51,883 bases of DNA, taken from positions 1 through 51,883 of the forward strand of contig JAUSII010000128.1 in NCBI GenBank assembly GCA_030648035.1, given 5' to 3'. The stretch's first letter is position 1; the number at the start of each line of letters is the position of its first letter. The DNA comes from Deltaproteobacteria bacterium (GTDB lineage: Bacteria; UBA10199; SPLOWO2-01-44-7). Made by a program: the position numbers and the translations under genes. Below, one piece after another: positions 31,341 through 39,726 of the stretch. A model generated the notes under the pieces. That model worked only from the letters and a program-made list of their open reading frames with translations, did no database searches and was not told the DNA's origin.

Positions 31341-32303
31341 ATGGGAGAAGCGACAAAAGTGAATTTGGGATATTATCTCAAAGCACTACAGCAGTTCAAA
31401 ATAGGGGAAGCACTACAAAAGGAGTTTCCGCAGGATCAAAAAGTGCTGGCGGAAGCGGGATACACGTATCAGGAAGAAATTGATGGGGGATGGCAAAGAG
31501 AGACTGTCACCTTTATTTTAAAAAATGTTCCCAAAGAAACAACATGTGTCTCTATCACCAGCAATGGACGATTTGCGGTGAAAGACAACTTTTGTTCACA
31601 AATTGCTCGAACCGGATCTACCGGTGCTAGTGAAGCAAGGGTTGTTATGAATGCACTTCCGGGAATGCCCAAAACAGAAGAAAAACCAAATCCAGAAACA
31701 GCCATGCTGATTGAAGGCGTTCAAAAGCTCTATGCCTGCTATACACAAACAAAGGGAAGTGATAGTTGTGCTAAAACAACAGGAGTTGAAAAAACACTGA
31801 CCACTATAAAAGATCGCATTGCCAAACAGGAAAAAGAGTATGCTACAAAAACAGCGGCAAAAGAAAAACAGGAGCAAAAAGAAAAGCTGGAAGGCTATCG
31901 CGAATCTGTTGATCAAACTTGGAAATGGACCGAGTCCCTGATGAAAGAAGCCAAAGAAAGAGCTGGAGGATGGTTTAGCGATGTGAAGCCGGATGAAATT
32001 CAGACCATTCTGGATAGGTATCGCGCCAACCCCTATGAAGGAGGCTCGCTAGAAGAAACCTTGAAGGGGAGAGCCGATAAAGCAAAAGAGATGAAAAAGA
32101 GCATAGTGGGCACGGCCAGCTATAATGCCATTGTGAAAGAAAGAGCCGATGAACAAAAAACAAAAGCAGAACAGGAAGTAGCTGAAAAAAATTATCGTGA
32201 GCGTCCCGAGTGTGTCGCAGGTGAACATTGGGTTCCTCACCAGGGTAGTGGAGGTCGTTGTGTTGAGGATCTTAAAACGAAATGGCCCGGCTGGAATAAA
32301 TAA
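31341..32303 (+). CDS. Hypothetical coiled-coil protein
   Basis: 320 residues from ATG 31341 with AGGAGGATTT just upstream, which decides the start over an earlier in-frame codon at 31302. Residues 1-110 look globular (LGYYLKALQQFKIGEALQKEF, YQEEIDGGWQRETVTFILKN, with Cys residues). Residues 150-220 and 270-300 are Lys/Glu-rich long helices (KEKQEQKEKLEGYRESVDQ) expected to form coiled coils. The C-terminal 20 residues (CVAGEHWVPHQGSGGRCVED) hold two cysteines. No signal peptide or known family. It is divergent from the Fn3 operon, with which it shares the promoter motif. Confidence 0.68.
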   Translation: MGEATKVNLGYYLKALQQFKIGEALQKEFPQDQKVLAEAGYTYQEEIDGGWQRETVTFILKNVPKETTCVSITSNGRFAVKDNFCSQIARTGSTGASEARVVMNALPGMPKTEEKPNPETAMLIEGVQKLYACYTQTKGSDSCAKTTGVEKTLTTIKDRIAKQEKEYATKTAAKEKQEQKEKLEGYRESVDQTWKWTESLMKEAKERAGGWFSDVKPDEIQTILDRYRANPYEGGSLEETLKGRADKAKEMKKSIVGTASYNAIVKERADEQKTKAEQEVAEKNYRERPECVAGEHWVPHQGSGGRCVEDLKTKWPGWNK

Positions 32304-32330
32304 GTTAACCCAGTGAAAATCTGAATCACT

Positions 32331-32359
32331 CTCCCGCTTGGTTCGTCACCAGGCGGGAG
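32331..32359 (+). terminator. GC-rich hairpin, probable transcription end
   Basis: Arms CTCCCGCTTGGT and ACCAGGCGGGAG (12 pairs with one G-T type mismatch) around a five-base loop, 28 bases after the coiled-coil gene. No strong T run follows, so termination efficiency is uncertain. Confidence 0.5.
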
Positions 32360-32415
32360 GGGCGATTCGCATGTGTCCTTGCTTCTTCTGGAGCACTTTG
32401 GTTTAAGTCTGCCGC

Positions 32416-33444
32416 ATGCAATCCAGGGATCGATTTTTAAAAGCCGCGCGTTGCCAGAATAATGATCGTCCTCCTGTCTGGCTCATGCGCCAGGCGGGCC
32501 GGTCGCTTCCCGAATATCGCGCACTACGGGAACAGCACGATTTTCTGGAGATGCTCACCACCGAAAAACTTATCACCGAAATTTCGCTTCAGCCGTGGCG
32601 GCGCTTTCATATGGATGCGGTGATTGTTTTTGCCGACATTCTGCTTCTGCCGTGGAAGATGGGGATGGATTTGCAATTTATAGATGGCGTGGGGCCAAAA
32701 TTTTCTCATCTTATAGAATCAGAAGAAGATCTGAATAAACTTAAAAATATTGAACCCGAAAAAGATCTCCCTTTTTTATTGAATGCACTGCGGATGATTC
32801 GACAAGAAACGGAGAAACCCCTCACCCCAACCCTCTCCCACAAGGGGAGAGGGAGAGAAGATGGAAATCCGGCGCTTCTCGGTTTTGCGGGGAGTCCGTG
32901 GACGGTGGCTTCGTATATTATGAGCGATGCCCGCGATGACAGCGTTGTAAAACAGGTGCTCGAGCGACTGACAGAGGAAACCATTGTCTATCTTAACGCC
33001 CAGGTCGAAGCGGGTGTCGATGCCCTGCAGATTTTTGACAGTTGGGGGGGGAATTTGTCGCCGCAGGATTACGCCCTCTGGTCTGCTCCTTATATAAAGG
33101 AGATTATTTCTGCGCTCAAACCTACGGGCGTTCCCGTCATTCTTTATGTCAAAGAGAGCGGGCCCCTGCTGGAGCAAATGGTTTCAACTGGTTGTGATGT
33201 TTTGTCGGTGGGGTGGGAAACGCCGTTGGCTGAGGTAAAAAAATTTAAAAAAGTAATTCAGGGAAACTTGGACCCGGACATTTTACTGAAGGCCACACCC
33301 GAAGAGATTCGCAGTGCCACAAAAAAAATGCTGGAAGAGATGCAAGACTACCCGGGCTACATTGCCAATCTGGGCCATGGGGTGTTACCCAAAACGCCGG
33401 TGGAAAATATTGCGGCGTTTGTGGAAACGGTAAAAACAAAATGA
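32416..33444 (+). CDS. hemE: Uroporphyrinogen decarboxylase with in-frame repeat insert
   Basis: 342 residues. This enzyme removes four acetate carboxyls from uroporphyrinogen III to give coproporphyrinogen III. Marks are RPPVWLMRQAGRSLPEYR (signature 1, near 17-34), FADILLLPWKMGM, GFAGSPWTVASY (signature 2), IFDSWGG and NLGHGVLPKTP. Between MIRQETEK and LLGFAGSPWT about 15 extra residues (TPTLSHKGRGRED and flanks) are encoded by a known type of dispersed palindrome (32821-32860). The stop overlaps the hemH start (ATGA). Confidence 0.95.
   Translation: MQSRDRFLKAARCQNNDRPPVWLMRQAGRSLPEYRALREQHDFLEMLTTEKLITEISLQPWRRFHMDAVIVFADILLLPWKMGMDLQFIDGVGPKFSHLIESEEDLNKLKNIEPEKDLPFLLNALRMIRQETEKPLTPTLSHKGRGREDGNPALLGFAGSPWTVASYIMSDARDDSVVKQVLERLTEETIVYLNAQVEAGVDALQIFDSWGGNLSPQDYALWSAPYIKEIISALKPTGVPVILYVKESGPLLEQMVSTGCDVLSVGWETPLAEVKKFKKVIQGNLDPDILLKATPEEIRSATKKMLEEMQDYPGYIANLGHGVLPKTPVENIAAFVETVKTK
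32821..32860. repeat. CTCACCCCAACCCTCTCCC-type palindrome inside hemE
   Basis: The core hairpin is CCCTCTCCC (32831-32839) and GGGAGAGGG (32845-32853) with a five-base loop. The translated form LTPTLSHKGRGR is the same peptide that this repeat family gives in other proteobacterial proteins. Here it keeps the hemE frame. Confidence 0.85.
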
Positions 33445-34409
33445 TCGCTGTCTTTCTTCTTGATTTTGGCGGGCCGGAAACGTTGGACGATGTTCAGCCG
33501 TTTCTGGAAAATCTTTTTTCTGACCGCTCCATTTTTCCGTTTCCGTTCGGCCAGGAAATTTTTGCCAAGGTTATTTCCAAATTGCGAGCACCCAAACTGG
33601 CCAGACAATATGCGTTGATCGGTGGCGGTTCTCCTCTCCCCAAACAATCGCGCGACATTGCCGCCCAACTCCAAACCGCTTTCACCACCGCCAATCTCGA
33701 TATAAAAGTTTTTGTCGGCATGCGCTACTTCACGCCGACCATCGATGCAACGCTTGCACAAATAGCCGCCACAAATCCAAAGGGGATGGTGGTTATCCCG
33801 ATGTTCCCGCACTATTCGACTGCAACGACCCTTTCGGTCTTTGAAGAATTTAACAAGGCCTATGACCGTCAGAAATTAAAAATTCCATTTCAACTGGTGG
33901 AATGGTGGCACGACCATCCACAATTTATTGCGGCGTGGTGTTACAGCATCACACGCGCGCTCGATTCTTTTGATGAAACCATCCGCAAACAAATCCCCAT
34001 TCTTTTTACAGCGCACGGTCTGCCCCTTTCTTTCATCACCGAGCGCAAAGACCCATACCCCAAACAGATCAAAACCTGTTGTGAAACAATCACCACCTAT
34101 CTGGGCGGCGAGCATCCGGCCTACATTTCTTATCAGAGCCGGGTCGGCGTGCAGGAGTGGCTGAAACCGGCCACCATCAATTTTGTGAAAGAGCTGGGAG
34201 AGCGCGGAATAAAAAATCTGGTGGTGGTGCCGATCAGCTTTATCACCGATCACATTGAAACACTTTTTGAGATCGACCACGAAATCATCCCGGTTGCAAA
34301 AAAAGCCGGCATCGAAAAAATAATCCGTTGCGAGGCCCTCTACTACACCCCCTATTTAAAAAAGACGCTGGAAGATCTGGTTCTGCGGCGATTGCCCGCC
34401 CTGCTTTGA
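33441..34409 (+). CDS. hemH: Ferrochelatase
   Basis: 322 residues. It inserts Fe2+ into protoporphyrin IX, the last haem step. Marks are the N-terminal VFLLDFGGPETLDDVQPFLENLFSD, YALIGGGSPLPKQSR, GMRYFTPTI, VVIPMFPHYSTATT, the metal-binding His in FTAHGLPLS, and the acidic FITDHIETLFEID. It overlaps hemE by four bases. hemL sits 26 kb upstream; hemG/hemY-type and hemN genes are not in the window. Confidence 0.95.
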   Translation: MIAVFLLDFGGPETLDDVQPFLENLFSDRSIFPFPFGQEIFAKVISKLRAPKLARQYALIGGGSPLPKQSRDIAAQLQTAFTTANLDIKVFVGMRYFTPTIDATLAQIAATNPKGMVVIPMFPHYSTATTLSVFEEFNKAYDRQKLKIPFQLVEWWHDHPQFIAAWCYSITRALDSFDETIRKQIPILFTAHGLPLSFITERKDPYPKQIKTCCETITTYLGGEHPAYISYQSRVGVQEWLKPATINFVKELGERGIKNLVVVPISFITDHIETLFEIDHEIIPVAKKAGIEKIIRCEALYYTPYLKKTLEDLVLRRLPALL

Positions 34410-34460
34410 CACCGATTCTTGTCTTGCACTCACAATGCCAACCTTTATATAAAGGTGCCC

Positions 34461-35603
34461 ATGTACGAACTCTCCGAAGAACAAAATCTTCTGCGCAAAA
34501 CAATTCGCGAATTTGCCGAGGGCGAAATCAAGCCGAAGGTTTTTGAACTCGATCAAAAAGAGATGTTCTCATCCGACCTCACAAAAAAGATGGGGGAGAT
34601 GGGCCTTTTGGGAATGACGGTCGATCCCAAATACGGCGGACAGGGGATGTGCACTCTCTCTTATGTGATCGCGGTGGAAGAGATTTCGCGCGTCGATGCC
34701 TCACAGGCCGCCACCGTTGCCGCCCATAACGGGCTGGGGGTGAACCCGATTTATAATTTTGGAACTGAAGCACAGAAACAAAAATATCTCCCCGATCTTT
34801 GCAGTGGCAAAAAACTCTGGTCGTTTGGTCTGACAGAACCCGAAGCCGGCTCCGATGCAGGCGGTTCCAAAACAACGGCGGAACTTAAAAATGGCCAGTG
34901 GATTATCAACGGCTCCAAAATTTTCATCACCAATGGTGCGACAGACATGACAGGTGGATGCACGGTGCAGGCGATCACAGGAAAAAAAGAGATATCGTGC
35001 ATCCTGGTTGATCAGAATACGCCCGGCTTCACGGCCAAAGAGATGCATCACAAAATGGTCTGGCGTGCCTCCAACACCGCAGAACTTTATTTCGATAATG
35101 TGAAAGTCCCCGAAGAAAATCTTTTGGGAAAACGGGGCGACGGTTTTCGCCAGATGCTGACCACGCTCGACTCCGGCAGATTGGGAATTGCCGCGATGGG
35201 TTTGGGCGGCGCACAGGGGGCGTTTGAAGCGGCGCTGAAATATGCGAAAGAGCGCAAGGCCTTTGGAAAACCGATTGCCTCTTTTCAGGTCAACGCCTTC
35301 AAGCTGGCCGATTGCGCCACAGAGATCGAGGCGGCCAGAGCGCTTCTCTACAAAGCCTGCTGGATGAAGGACAACGGAAAAGATTTTAAAACCATCGCCT
35401 CGCAAGCCAAACTCTTCTGCTCCGAAGTGATGCACCGCGTGGTCAATCACGCCGTTCAAATTCATGGCGGTTACGGATTGATGGAAGAATTTCCTGTCGC
35501 GAGATTCTATCGTGATCAAAAATTGTTGGAGATTGGAGAGGGAACAAGCGAGGTTCAGCGCATCGTCATTTCAAGAAGTCTGGGGTGTTACCAGGATCTC
35601 TAA
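34461..35603 (+). CDS. Acyl-CoA dehydrogenase
   Basis: 380 residues from ATG 34461 with AAGGTG upstream; the in-frame ATG at 34419 is rejected. FAD enzyme introducing the alpha-beta double bond of acyl-CoA. Marks are SFGLTEPEAGSDAGGSKTTA, the substrate/FAD region KIFITNGA, RLGIAAMGLGGAQGAFEAALKYAKERKAFGKPI, QIHGGYG and the catalytic glutamate in LLEIGEGTSEVQRI. The sequence is closest in feel to short-chain/butyryl-CoA dehydrogenases. The 3' end overlaps the convergent small secreted protein gene by 33 bases. Confidence 0.94.
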   Translation: MYELSEEQNLLRKTIREFAEGEIKPKVFELDQKEMFSSDLTKKMGEMGLLGMTVDPKYGGQGMCTLSYVIAVEEISRVDASQAATVAAHNGLGVNPIYNFGTEAQKQKYLPDLCSGKKLWSFGLTEPEAGSDAGGSKTTAELKNGQWIINGSKIFITNGATDMTGGCTVQAITGKKEISCILVDQNTPGFTAKEMHHKMVWRASNTAELYFDNVKVPEENLLGKRGDGFRQMLTTLDSGRLGIAAMGLGGAQGAFEAALKYAKERKAFGKPIASFQVNAFKLADCATEIEAARALLYKACWMKDNGKDFKTIASQAKLFCSEVMHRVVNHAVQIHGGYGLMEEFPVARFYRDQKLLEIGEGTSEVQRIVISRSLGCYQDL

Positions 35604-35921
35604 CCCATCGCCTTTCGGCTTGGATTCCACCTTGAATTTTTCCTGCACCGCCTGCTGAAGCGCATCCATCAAGGTAGAGCTCTCACCAAAGAAACGCCCC
35701 TCATATTCAATCAATCCTCTCTGGGCACGCTTCATCACAAACGGATCGACCCGCTTGCTCTGCTTCAGCGTCTGCACCACCAATTGAAACTGATCCTGCC
35801 GAGTGATATTTTTAAAAACAACCGTCAACGGCAAAGTCGGCACATCCGGGAGGGCAATAGATGGAGACTCCGCAAAAACCGGACTGCAAACCAGAAGCAC
35901 CAGCAAAAAAAACTTTTTCAT
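35571..35921 (-). CDS. Small exported protein of unknown function
   Basis: 116 residues. The signal peptide KKFFLLVLLVCSPVFA is cleaved after residue 17. The mature 99-residue part shows VFKNITRQDQFQLVVQTLKQS, RAQRGLIEYEGRFFGESSTLMDALQQAVQEKF and LEILVTP. This beta-alpha-beta pattern, with a GESSTLMDALQQ helix, recalls secretin-like or STN-like short domains and other small periplasmic proteins; I cannot name the family. Its start overlaps the gpsA stop, so it is co-translated with gpsA, while its end lies antisense to the acyl-CoA dehydrogenase. Confidence 0.72.
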   Translation of the reverse strand: MKKFFLLVLLVCSPVFAESPSIALPDVPTLPLTVVFKNITRQDQFQLVVQTLKQSKRVDPFVMKRAQRGLIEYEGRFFGESSTLMDALQQAVQEKFKVESKPKGDGLEILVTPQTS

Positions 35922-36928
35922 AACAATCCCCCAAGTTCTTCTTTCAAATCGATTGCCAGCAGATCTTTGAGTGCCTGCCGGGGTGGTTTATTTTCATACA
36001 GCATCCGATAAATTTCCACACAGACCGGATTGTTGATTTTGTATTTAAGGATCAGGTCATAAACAACTTTGGATGTTTTTACACCTTCGGCCACCATTTT
36101 CATATCCTTTAAAATATCTTCCAGTTTTTCTCCGCGGCCCAATCTCAAACCGAGCGTCCGATTTCTGGAGAGATCGCCGGTGCAGGTCAAAATGAGATCT
36201 CCCATTCCGGAAAGACCCGCAAACGTGAGAGGATTGGCCCCCATCGCTTTTCCCAATTTTGTCATTTCGTAGAGTCCGCGCGTGATAAGCGCCGCACGGG
36301 TATTGAACCCCAAACCCATCCCTTCGCAAATGCCACAAGCCACCGCGATGACATTTTTGACCGCCCCGCCCACCTCCACACCGATCACGTCATCGTTAAG
36401 ATAGGTCAAAAACCAGTCGCGTCGGAACAGATGCTGAATTTTTTCCATGATCGTCTTGTCGGTGCCCGCAATCACCACTGTGCTTGGCTGATGATGCAAA
36501 ACCTCTCTGGCAAAACTGGGGCCGGATAAAGTGACAAGATGTTCCTTCGGCAAATCGGGCAAGGTTTCCAGCAAAACCTGCGAGAGACGCAGGCCTGTCG
36601 AGAGTTCAAAGCCCTTGGAGGCATTCACCAGAGTGGCGGTCGGCTTGACAAAAGCCTCCGCATTTTCCCAGACACTCCGAACCAGATGGGAGGGAACAGC
36701 GTTGACCAGCACATCGGCCCCATCGACAACCTTCCCCAAATCGGAGGAACACTTCAATCGGGCCGGAAGCAAGTCTTCGGGAAAATAAACGATATTTCTA
36801 TGTTTTTGGGTGATGCTTTCGGCAATCTCGGGCTCATAGGCCCACAGGGTTGTCTCCCCCGTCCCTTCCGAAAGGAGTGCGGCCAGTGCCGTCCCCCAAC
36901 TCCCTGCTCCGATAACCCCGATTTTCAT
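35918..36928 (-). CDS. gpsA: Glycerol-3-phosphate dehydrogenase [NAD(P)+]
   Basis: 336 residues. It reduces dihydroxyacetone phosphate to sn-glycerol-3-phosphate for phospholipid synthesis. Marks are the Rossmann opening IGVIGAGSWGTALAALLSEG, VNAVPSHLVR, SGPSFAREV, the catalytic Lys in GGAVKNVIAVACGICEGMGLGFNTRAALITRGL and GLSGMGDLILTCTGDLSRNRTLGLRLG. It is divergent from the PilZ gene and overlaps the following small exported protein gene by four bases. Confidence 0.96.
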   Translation of the reverse strand: MKIGVIGAGSWGTALAALLSEGTGETTLWAYEPEIAESITQKHRNIVYFPEDLLPARLKCSSDLGKVVDGADVLVNAVPSHLVRSVWENAEAFVKPTATLVNASKGFELSTGLRLSQVLLETLPDLPKEHLVTLSGPSFAREVLHHQPSTVVIAGTDKTIMEKIQHLFRRDWFLTYLNDDVIGVEVGGAVKNVIAVACGICEGMGLGFNTRAALITRGLYEMTKLGKAMGANPLTFAGLSGMGDLILTCTGDLSRNRTLGLRLGRGEKLEDILKDMKMVAEGVKTSKVVYDLILKYKINNPVCVEIYRMLYENKPPRQALKDLLAIDLKEELGGLL

Positions 36929-36959
36929 TTGCCCATGTTAGGAAAGTTTTATTTTATAA

Positions 36960-36986
36960 GCAACTTTTTTTGCTGGTAGCCGATAC
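36960..36986 (+). promoter_or_regulatory. Shared-motif promoter (GCAACTTT-N11-GCCGATAC) of the PilZ gene
   Basis: GCAACTTT at 36960-36967 and GCCGATAC at 36979-36986, 11 bases apart, 38 bases upstream of the start codon at 37025. The box is followed by a run of T after AAC. This copy, in front of a c-di-GMP effector, is the best functional hint for the regulon. Confidence 0.75.
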
Positions 36987-37024
36987 CCTATTTGAGATAG
37001 ATATCCACAGGTAGAAAGGGTCCG

Positions 37025-37345
37025 ATGAAAGAAAGAAGAGAATACCCCCGATACGAAATCGAAGTTCCCGTCACTCTCCGCACAAACGGCAAACTTATCC
37101 CTGCAGCCACACTCGATTTGAGTCTGGGTGGCATTTCTGTTCTGACCGACTTCAACGAAGAGATTGCAGAAGGGGATGTGGAGATTGTTATGGATCTCTC
37201 GAATGAACTAAAAGATATTTCCATACGTGGAAATATTTTGCGGTTTAAAAAAGGAATCGCCCAAAAAGTGGCGATACAATTTGTCCCGGATGCTTCCAAA
37301 GGCTTTCGCCACCTAGAAAACTTTCTCGTTTCGCGTTATAACTAA
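37025..37345 (+). CDS. PilZ domain protein, c-di-GMP binding
   Basis: 106 residues, a stand-alone PilZ domain. The ligand motif RxxxR is Arg5-Glu-Tyr-Pro-Arg9 and the second motif D/NxSxxG is Asp31-Leu-Ser33-Leu-Gly-Gly36, both intact. The remaining strands follow the six-stranded barrel (EIVMDLS, DISIRGNILRFKK, KVAIQFV). It is a cytoplasmic effector likely linking c-di-GMP to motility or surface behaviour. Preceded by the shared promoter motif and convergent with the ferredoxin-NADP reductase gene, whose stop abuts it directly. Confidence 0.92.
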   Translation: MKERREYPRYEIEVPVTLRTNGKLIPAATLDLSLGGISVLTDFNEEIAEGDVEIVMDLSNELKDISIRGNILRFKKGIAQKVAIQFVPDASKGFRHLENFLVSRYN

Positions 37346-38254
37346 CTACCAATACGCTTCAAAGTGGATGTTGCCCGGTTTTGTCGGGAGCGACATCGAG
37401 AATCCTTTTTTCTCCAGAATTTCGATGATTCCTTCGGGCTTCGGATATATTTTCACGCCCTCTTTTTCTTCGGGGCGGCCGATCATCGAGGGATTGCCGC
37501 AGAGATAGACGTGGGTATTGGAAGGGTCGAGTTGAATGCCGGCCTTTTTCTCCAGAAGATTTTGGCGAATCAGATCCTGACAATAGAGTTTGGGTTCGTC
37601 CTCTTCGCGCGTGGCCATATAGATGACGTGATAATTGGGATAACGTTTCTCCAGTTTTTCATGCACCGCGCGATAGGCCTGATCGGCGCGATGGCGTGTG
37701 CAGACCGAGGAGACAATTTTTCCCTTATGACCTTCCGACAGCAGTTGCCAAACCATCGCGTTATGCGGCGCCTCGCCGGTTCCCGTTGCAAAGAAAACCA
37801 CATCGCTCTCCGGCTTCAAACCATCGAGATTATAGTGGCCCGTCATTTTGGGACCATAAGCCAGACGGCTTCCTGCTTTGAGAGCGAACAGGCGCGGCGT
37901 CAAACGTGGCGGTGTAGTGACAGGAGCGCTGTGCAAAACGAGAGCGACATAAAATTCGTAAAAATCGAGCTCGGCGTTGGTATATAAATTTCCGGTTTTG
38001 GCATTCACCATCGGATGGGAAACAGAATAGGCCCGGCGCAACAACTGTTTTTCCTGCCCTGGTTTCAAAACCTCCGGTCCATTGCCTTCCACGCAAGGCT
38101 CCCAAATTCCCAGTCCCAGAGTGGTATATTGTCCCGGCTTGTAATCCGACATCCCCTTGTCGGGTTTGACGCGAAAAATCCACAGGCCCTTTTCCACCTC
38201 GAAAAGTTCCGTCAGTGTGGCGTTATAATATTTGTCTGCAAGAAGCGTTGTCAT
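37346..38254 (-). CDS. fpr: Ferredoxin/flavodoxin-NADP+ reductase
   Basis: 302 residues. FAD domain with RRAYSVSHP (FAD contact RxYS), followed by the FAD pyrophosphate/stack region GSRLAYGPKMTGHY. The NADP domain has FFATGTGEAPHNAMVWQLL, SSVCTRHRAD and HVYLCGNPSMIGRPEE. The C terminus (PGNIHFEAYW) ends in an aromatic residue covering the flavin, as in the bacterial subclass. It supplies or collects electrons for ferredoxin. Divergent from pntAA, consistent with a shared NADPH theme. About 40 residues longer than E. coli Fpr. Confidence 0.88.
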   Translation of the reverse strand: MTTLLADKYYNATLTELFEVEKGLWIFRVKPDKGMSDYKPGQYTTLGLGIWEPCVEGNGPEVLKPGQEKQLLRRAYSVSHPMVNAKTGNLYTNAELDFYEFYVALVLHSAPVTTPPRLTPRLFALKAGSRLAYGPKMTGHYNLDGLKPESDVVFFATGTGEAPHNAMVWQLLSEGHKGKIVSSVCTRHRADQAYRAVHEKLEKRYPNYHVIYMATREEDEPKLYCQDLIRQNLLEKKAGIQLDPSNTHVYLCGNPSMIGRPEEKEGVKIYPKPEGIIEILEKKGFSMSLPTKPGNIHFEAYW

Positions 38255-38292
38255 TTTTCCTCTTTAAAAGATTGCGGCGGTCCTAACAAAGG

Positions 38293-38321
38293 TTGCAATA
38301 AAGTCAAGTGTGCTATATACC
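38293..38321 (+). promoter_or_regulatory. Probable sigma-70 promoter of the pnt operon
   Basis: TTGCAA (38293-38298) and TATACC (38316-38321) with a 17-base spacer; an overlapping TATATA at 38314-38319 gives spacing of 15. The start codon of pntAA follows at 38345. Confidence 0.5.
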
Positions 38322-38344
38322 CCTCGCGGCTTTGGAGAAAAACC

Positions 38345-39442
38345 ATGGCAATTCGCCTCGCAGTTCCGAAAGAACATGAACAAAATGAAAAACGGGTCGC
38401 TCTCGTGCCCGATGTCGCTTTGCGTTTGATTCAAAAGGGTTTTGAAATCTGTTTGGAATCAAACGCGGGTTTGAATGCCGGTTTTCCCGATGCCCTCTAT
38501 GAAAAAGCCGGCGTCAAAATTGAAAAAGATCGCGGGGCCCTTTTTAAAAATGCCCAGGTTATTTTAACGGTTCAAACACCTGGTGAAGAAGAGATCGCCG
38601 CATTCTCCACAGGGCAAATCGTCATCGGTTTTATTTCCGAACATCGCCATCCCAAACGCGTCGCCAAAATGCGCGAGAAAAAAATTGTTTCGTTCGCCAT
38701 GGAGTTGATTCCCAGAGTCACGCGCGCACAATCGATGGATGCCCTCTCTTCGCAATCGACCGTCGCCGGATATAAAGCCGCACTCATTGCCGCCAATTTA
38801 AGCGGGCGTTTTTTTCCGATGCTCACCACCGCCGCTGGCACCATCCGCCCGGTAAAGGCGCTGATCTTCGGCGCGGGCGTGGCGGGCCTTCAGGCCATTG
38901 CCACCGCCAAACGTCTGGGCGCGGTTGTCGAAGCCTATGATGTGCGGCGCGCGGTGAAAGAACAGGTGCAATCTCTGGGTGCCCGCTTTCTGGAAATCGC
39001 CGTCGATGCCGAATCGCAAGGGGGCTATGCGCGCGAGCTGACTCCCGAAGAAAAAAAATTGGAACAGGAGATGGTCTCACAACATGTGGGCCAGGCCGAT
39101 GTCGTCATCACCACCGCACAAATTCCGGGCCGTCCCGCACCGCGCCTGATTACCGAAGAGATGGTGGCCCAGATGAAACCGGGTTCCGTCATCATCGACA
39201 TGGCGGCGGAGAGCGGTGGCAATTGCTCACTGACCAAGCCGGGCGAAACCATCGACAAAAACGGCGTGACTATTTTTGGGCCGATTAATCTTCCGAGCCT
39301 GCTCCCCTTTCATGCGAGTGAAATGTATTCCAAAAATATTTTTAATTTTTTGAACCTTCTAACGAAAGAGGGGAAATCGCTCGAACCAGACTGGAAGGAT
39401 GAAATTATTGCCAAGTCTGTTTTGACAGGAGGTCCGGCATGA
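38345..39442 (+). CDS. pntAA: NAD(P) transhydrogenase subunit alpha, part 1
   Basis: 365 residues from ATG 38345. The open frame reaches back to 38015, but only the sequence from MAIRLAVPKEHEQNEKRVALVPDVA is family-like. Domain I binds NAD(H): GFISEHRHPKRV, IPRVTRAQSMDALSSQST, the dinucleotide loop ALIFGAGVAGLQAIATAKRLGA and VVITTAQIPGRPAPRLI. The membrane part is a separate gene, so this is the split alpha1/alpha2/beta form found in many alpha- and deltaproteobacteria. The complex uses proton-motive force to make NADPH from NADH. The stop overlaps pntAB. Confidence 0.95.
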   Translation: MAIRLAVPKEHEQNEKRVALVPDVALRLIQKGFEICLESNAGLNAGFPDALYEKAGVKIEKDRGALFKNAQVILTVQTPGEEEIAAFSTGQIVIGFISEHRHPKRVAKMREKKIVSFAMELIPRVTRAQSMDALSSQSTVAGYKAALIAANLSGRFFPMLTTAAGTIRPVKALIFGAGVAGLQAIATAKRLGAVVEAYDVRRAVKEQVQSLGARFLEIAVDAESQGGYARELTPEEKKLEQEMVSQHVGQADVVITTAQIPGRPAPRLITEEMVAQMKPGSVIIDMAAESGGNCSLTKPGETIDKNGVTIFGPINLPSLLPFHASEMYSKNIFNFLNLLTKEGKSLEPDWKDEIIAKSVLTGGPA

Positions 39443-39726
39443 CAGAAGGTATCTGGGCGGCACTCTATATTTTATTACTCGCGGCCTTCACCGGTTATGA
39501 AGTGATCGCACGCGTGCCGGTTATTCTGCACACCCCATTGATGTCGGGCTCCAACTTTATTCACGGCATTGTGGTGGTCGGCGCGATGGTGGCGCTCGGT
39601 CACGCACACACGCCGACCGAAAAAATCATCGGTTTTCTGGGTGTGTTGCTCGGCGCGATGAATGCCGCCGGTGGTTATGCCGTCACGGAGAGAATGCTCG
39701 TGATGTTTGAAAAGAAAAAAAGATAA
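39439..39726 (+). CDS. pntAB: NAD(P) transhydrogenase subunit alpha, part 2 (membrane)
   Basis: 95 residues with three membrane helices and the family block ARVPVILHTPLMSGSNFIHGIVVVGAMVALG, followed by the FLGVLLGAMNAAGGYAVTERML helix. It forms the alpha-side proton channel helices. It overlaps pntAA by four bases, and pntB starts directly after its stop codon. Confidence 0.94.
   Translation: MTEGIWAALYILLLAAFTGYEVIARVPVILHTPLMSGSNFIHGIVVVGAMVALGHAHTPTEKIIGFLGVLLGAMNAAGGYAVTERMLVMFEKKKR

Noticed and set aside
38015-38344. In-frame 110-codon extension in front of pntAA
   Set aside because: It overlaps the divergent ferredoxin-NADP reductase gene, and the family start MAIRLAVPKE lies at 38345 after a probable promoter.
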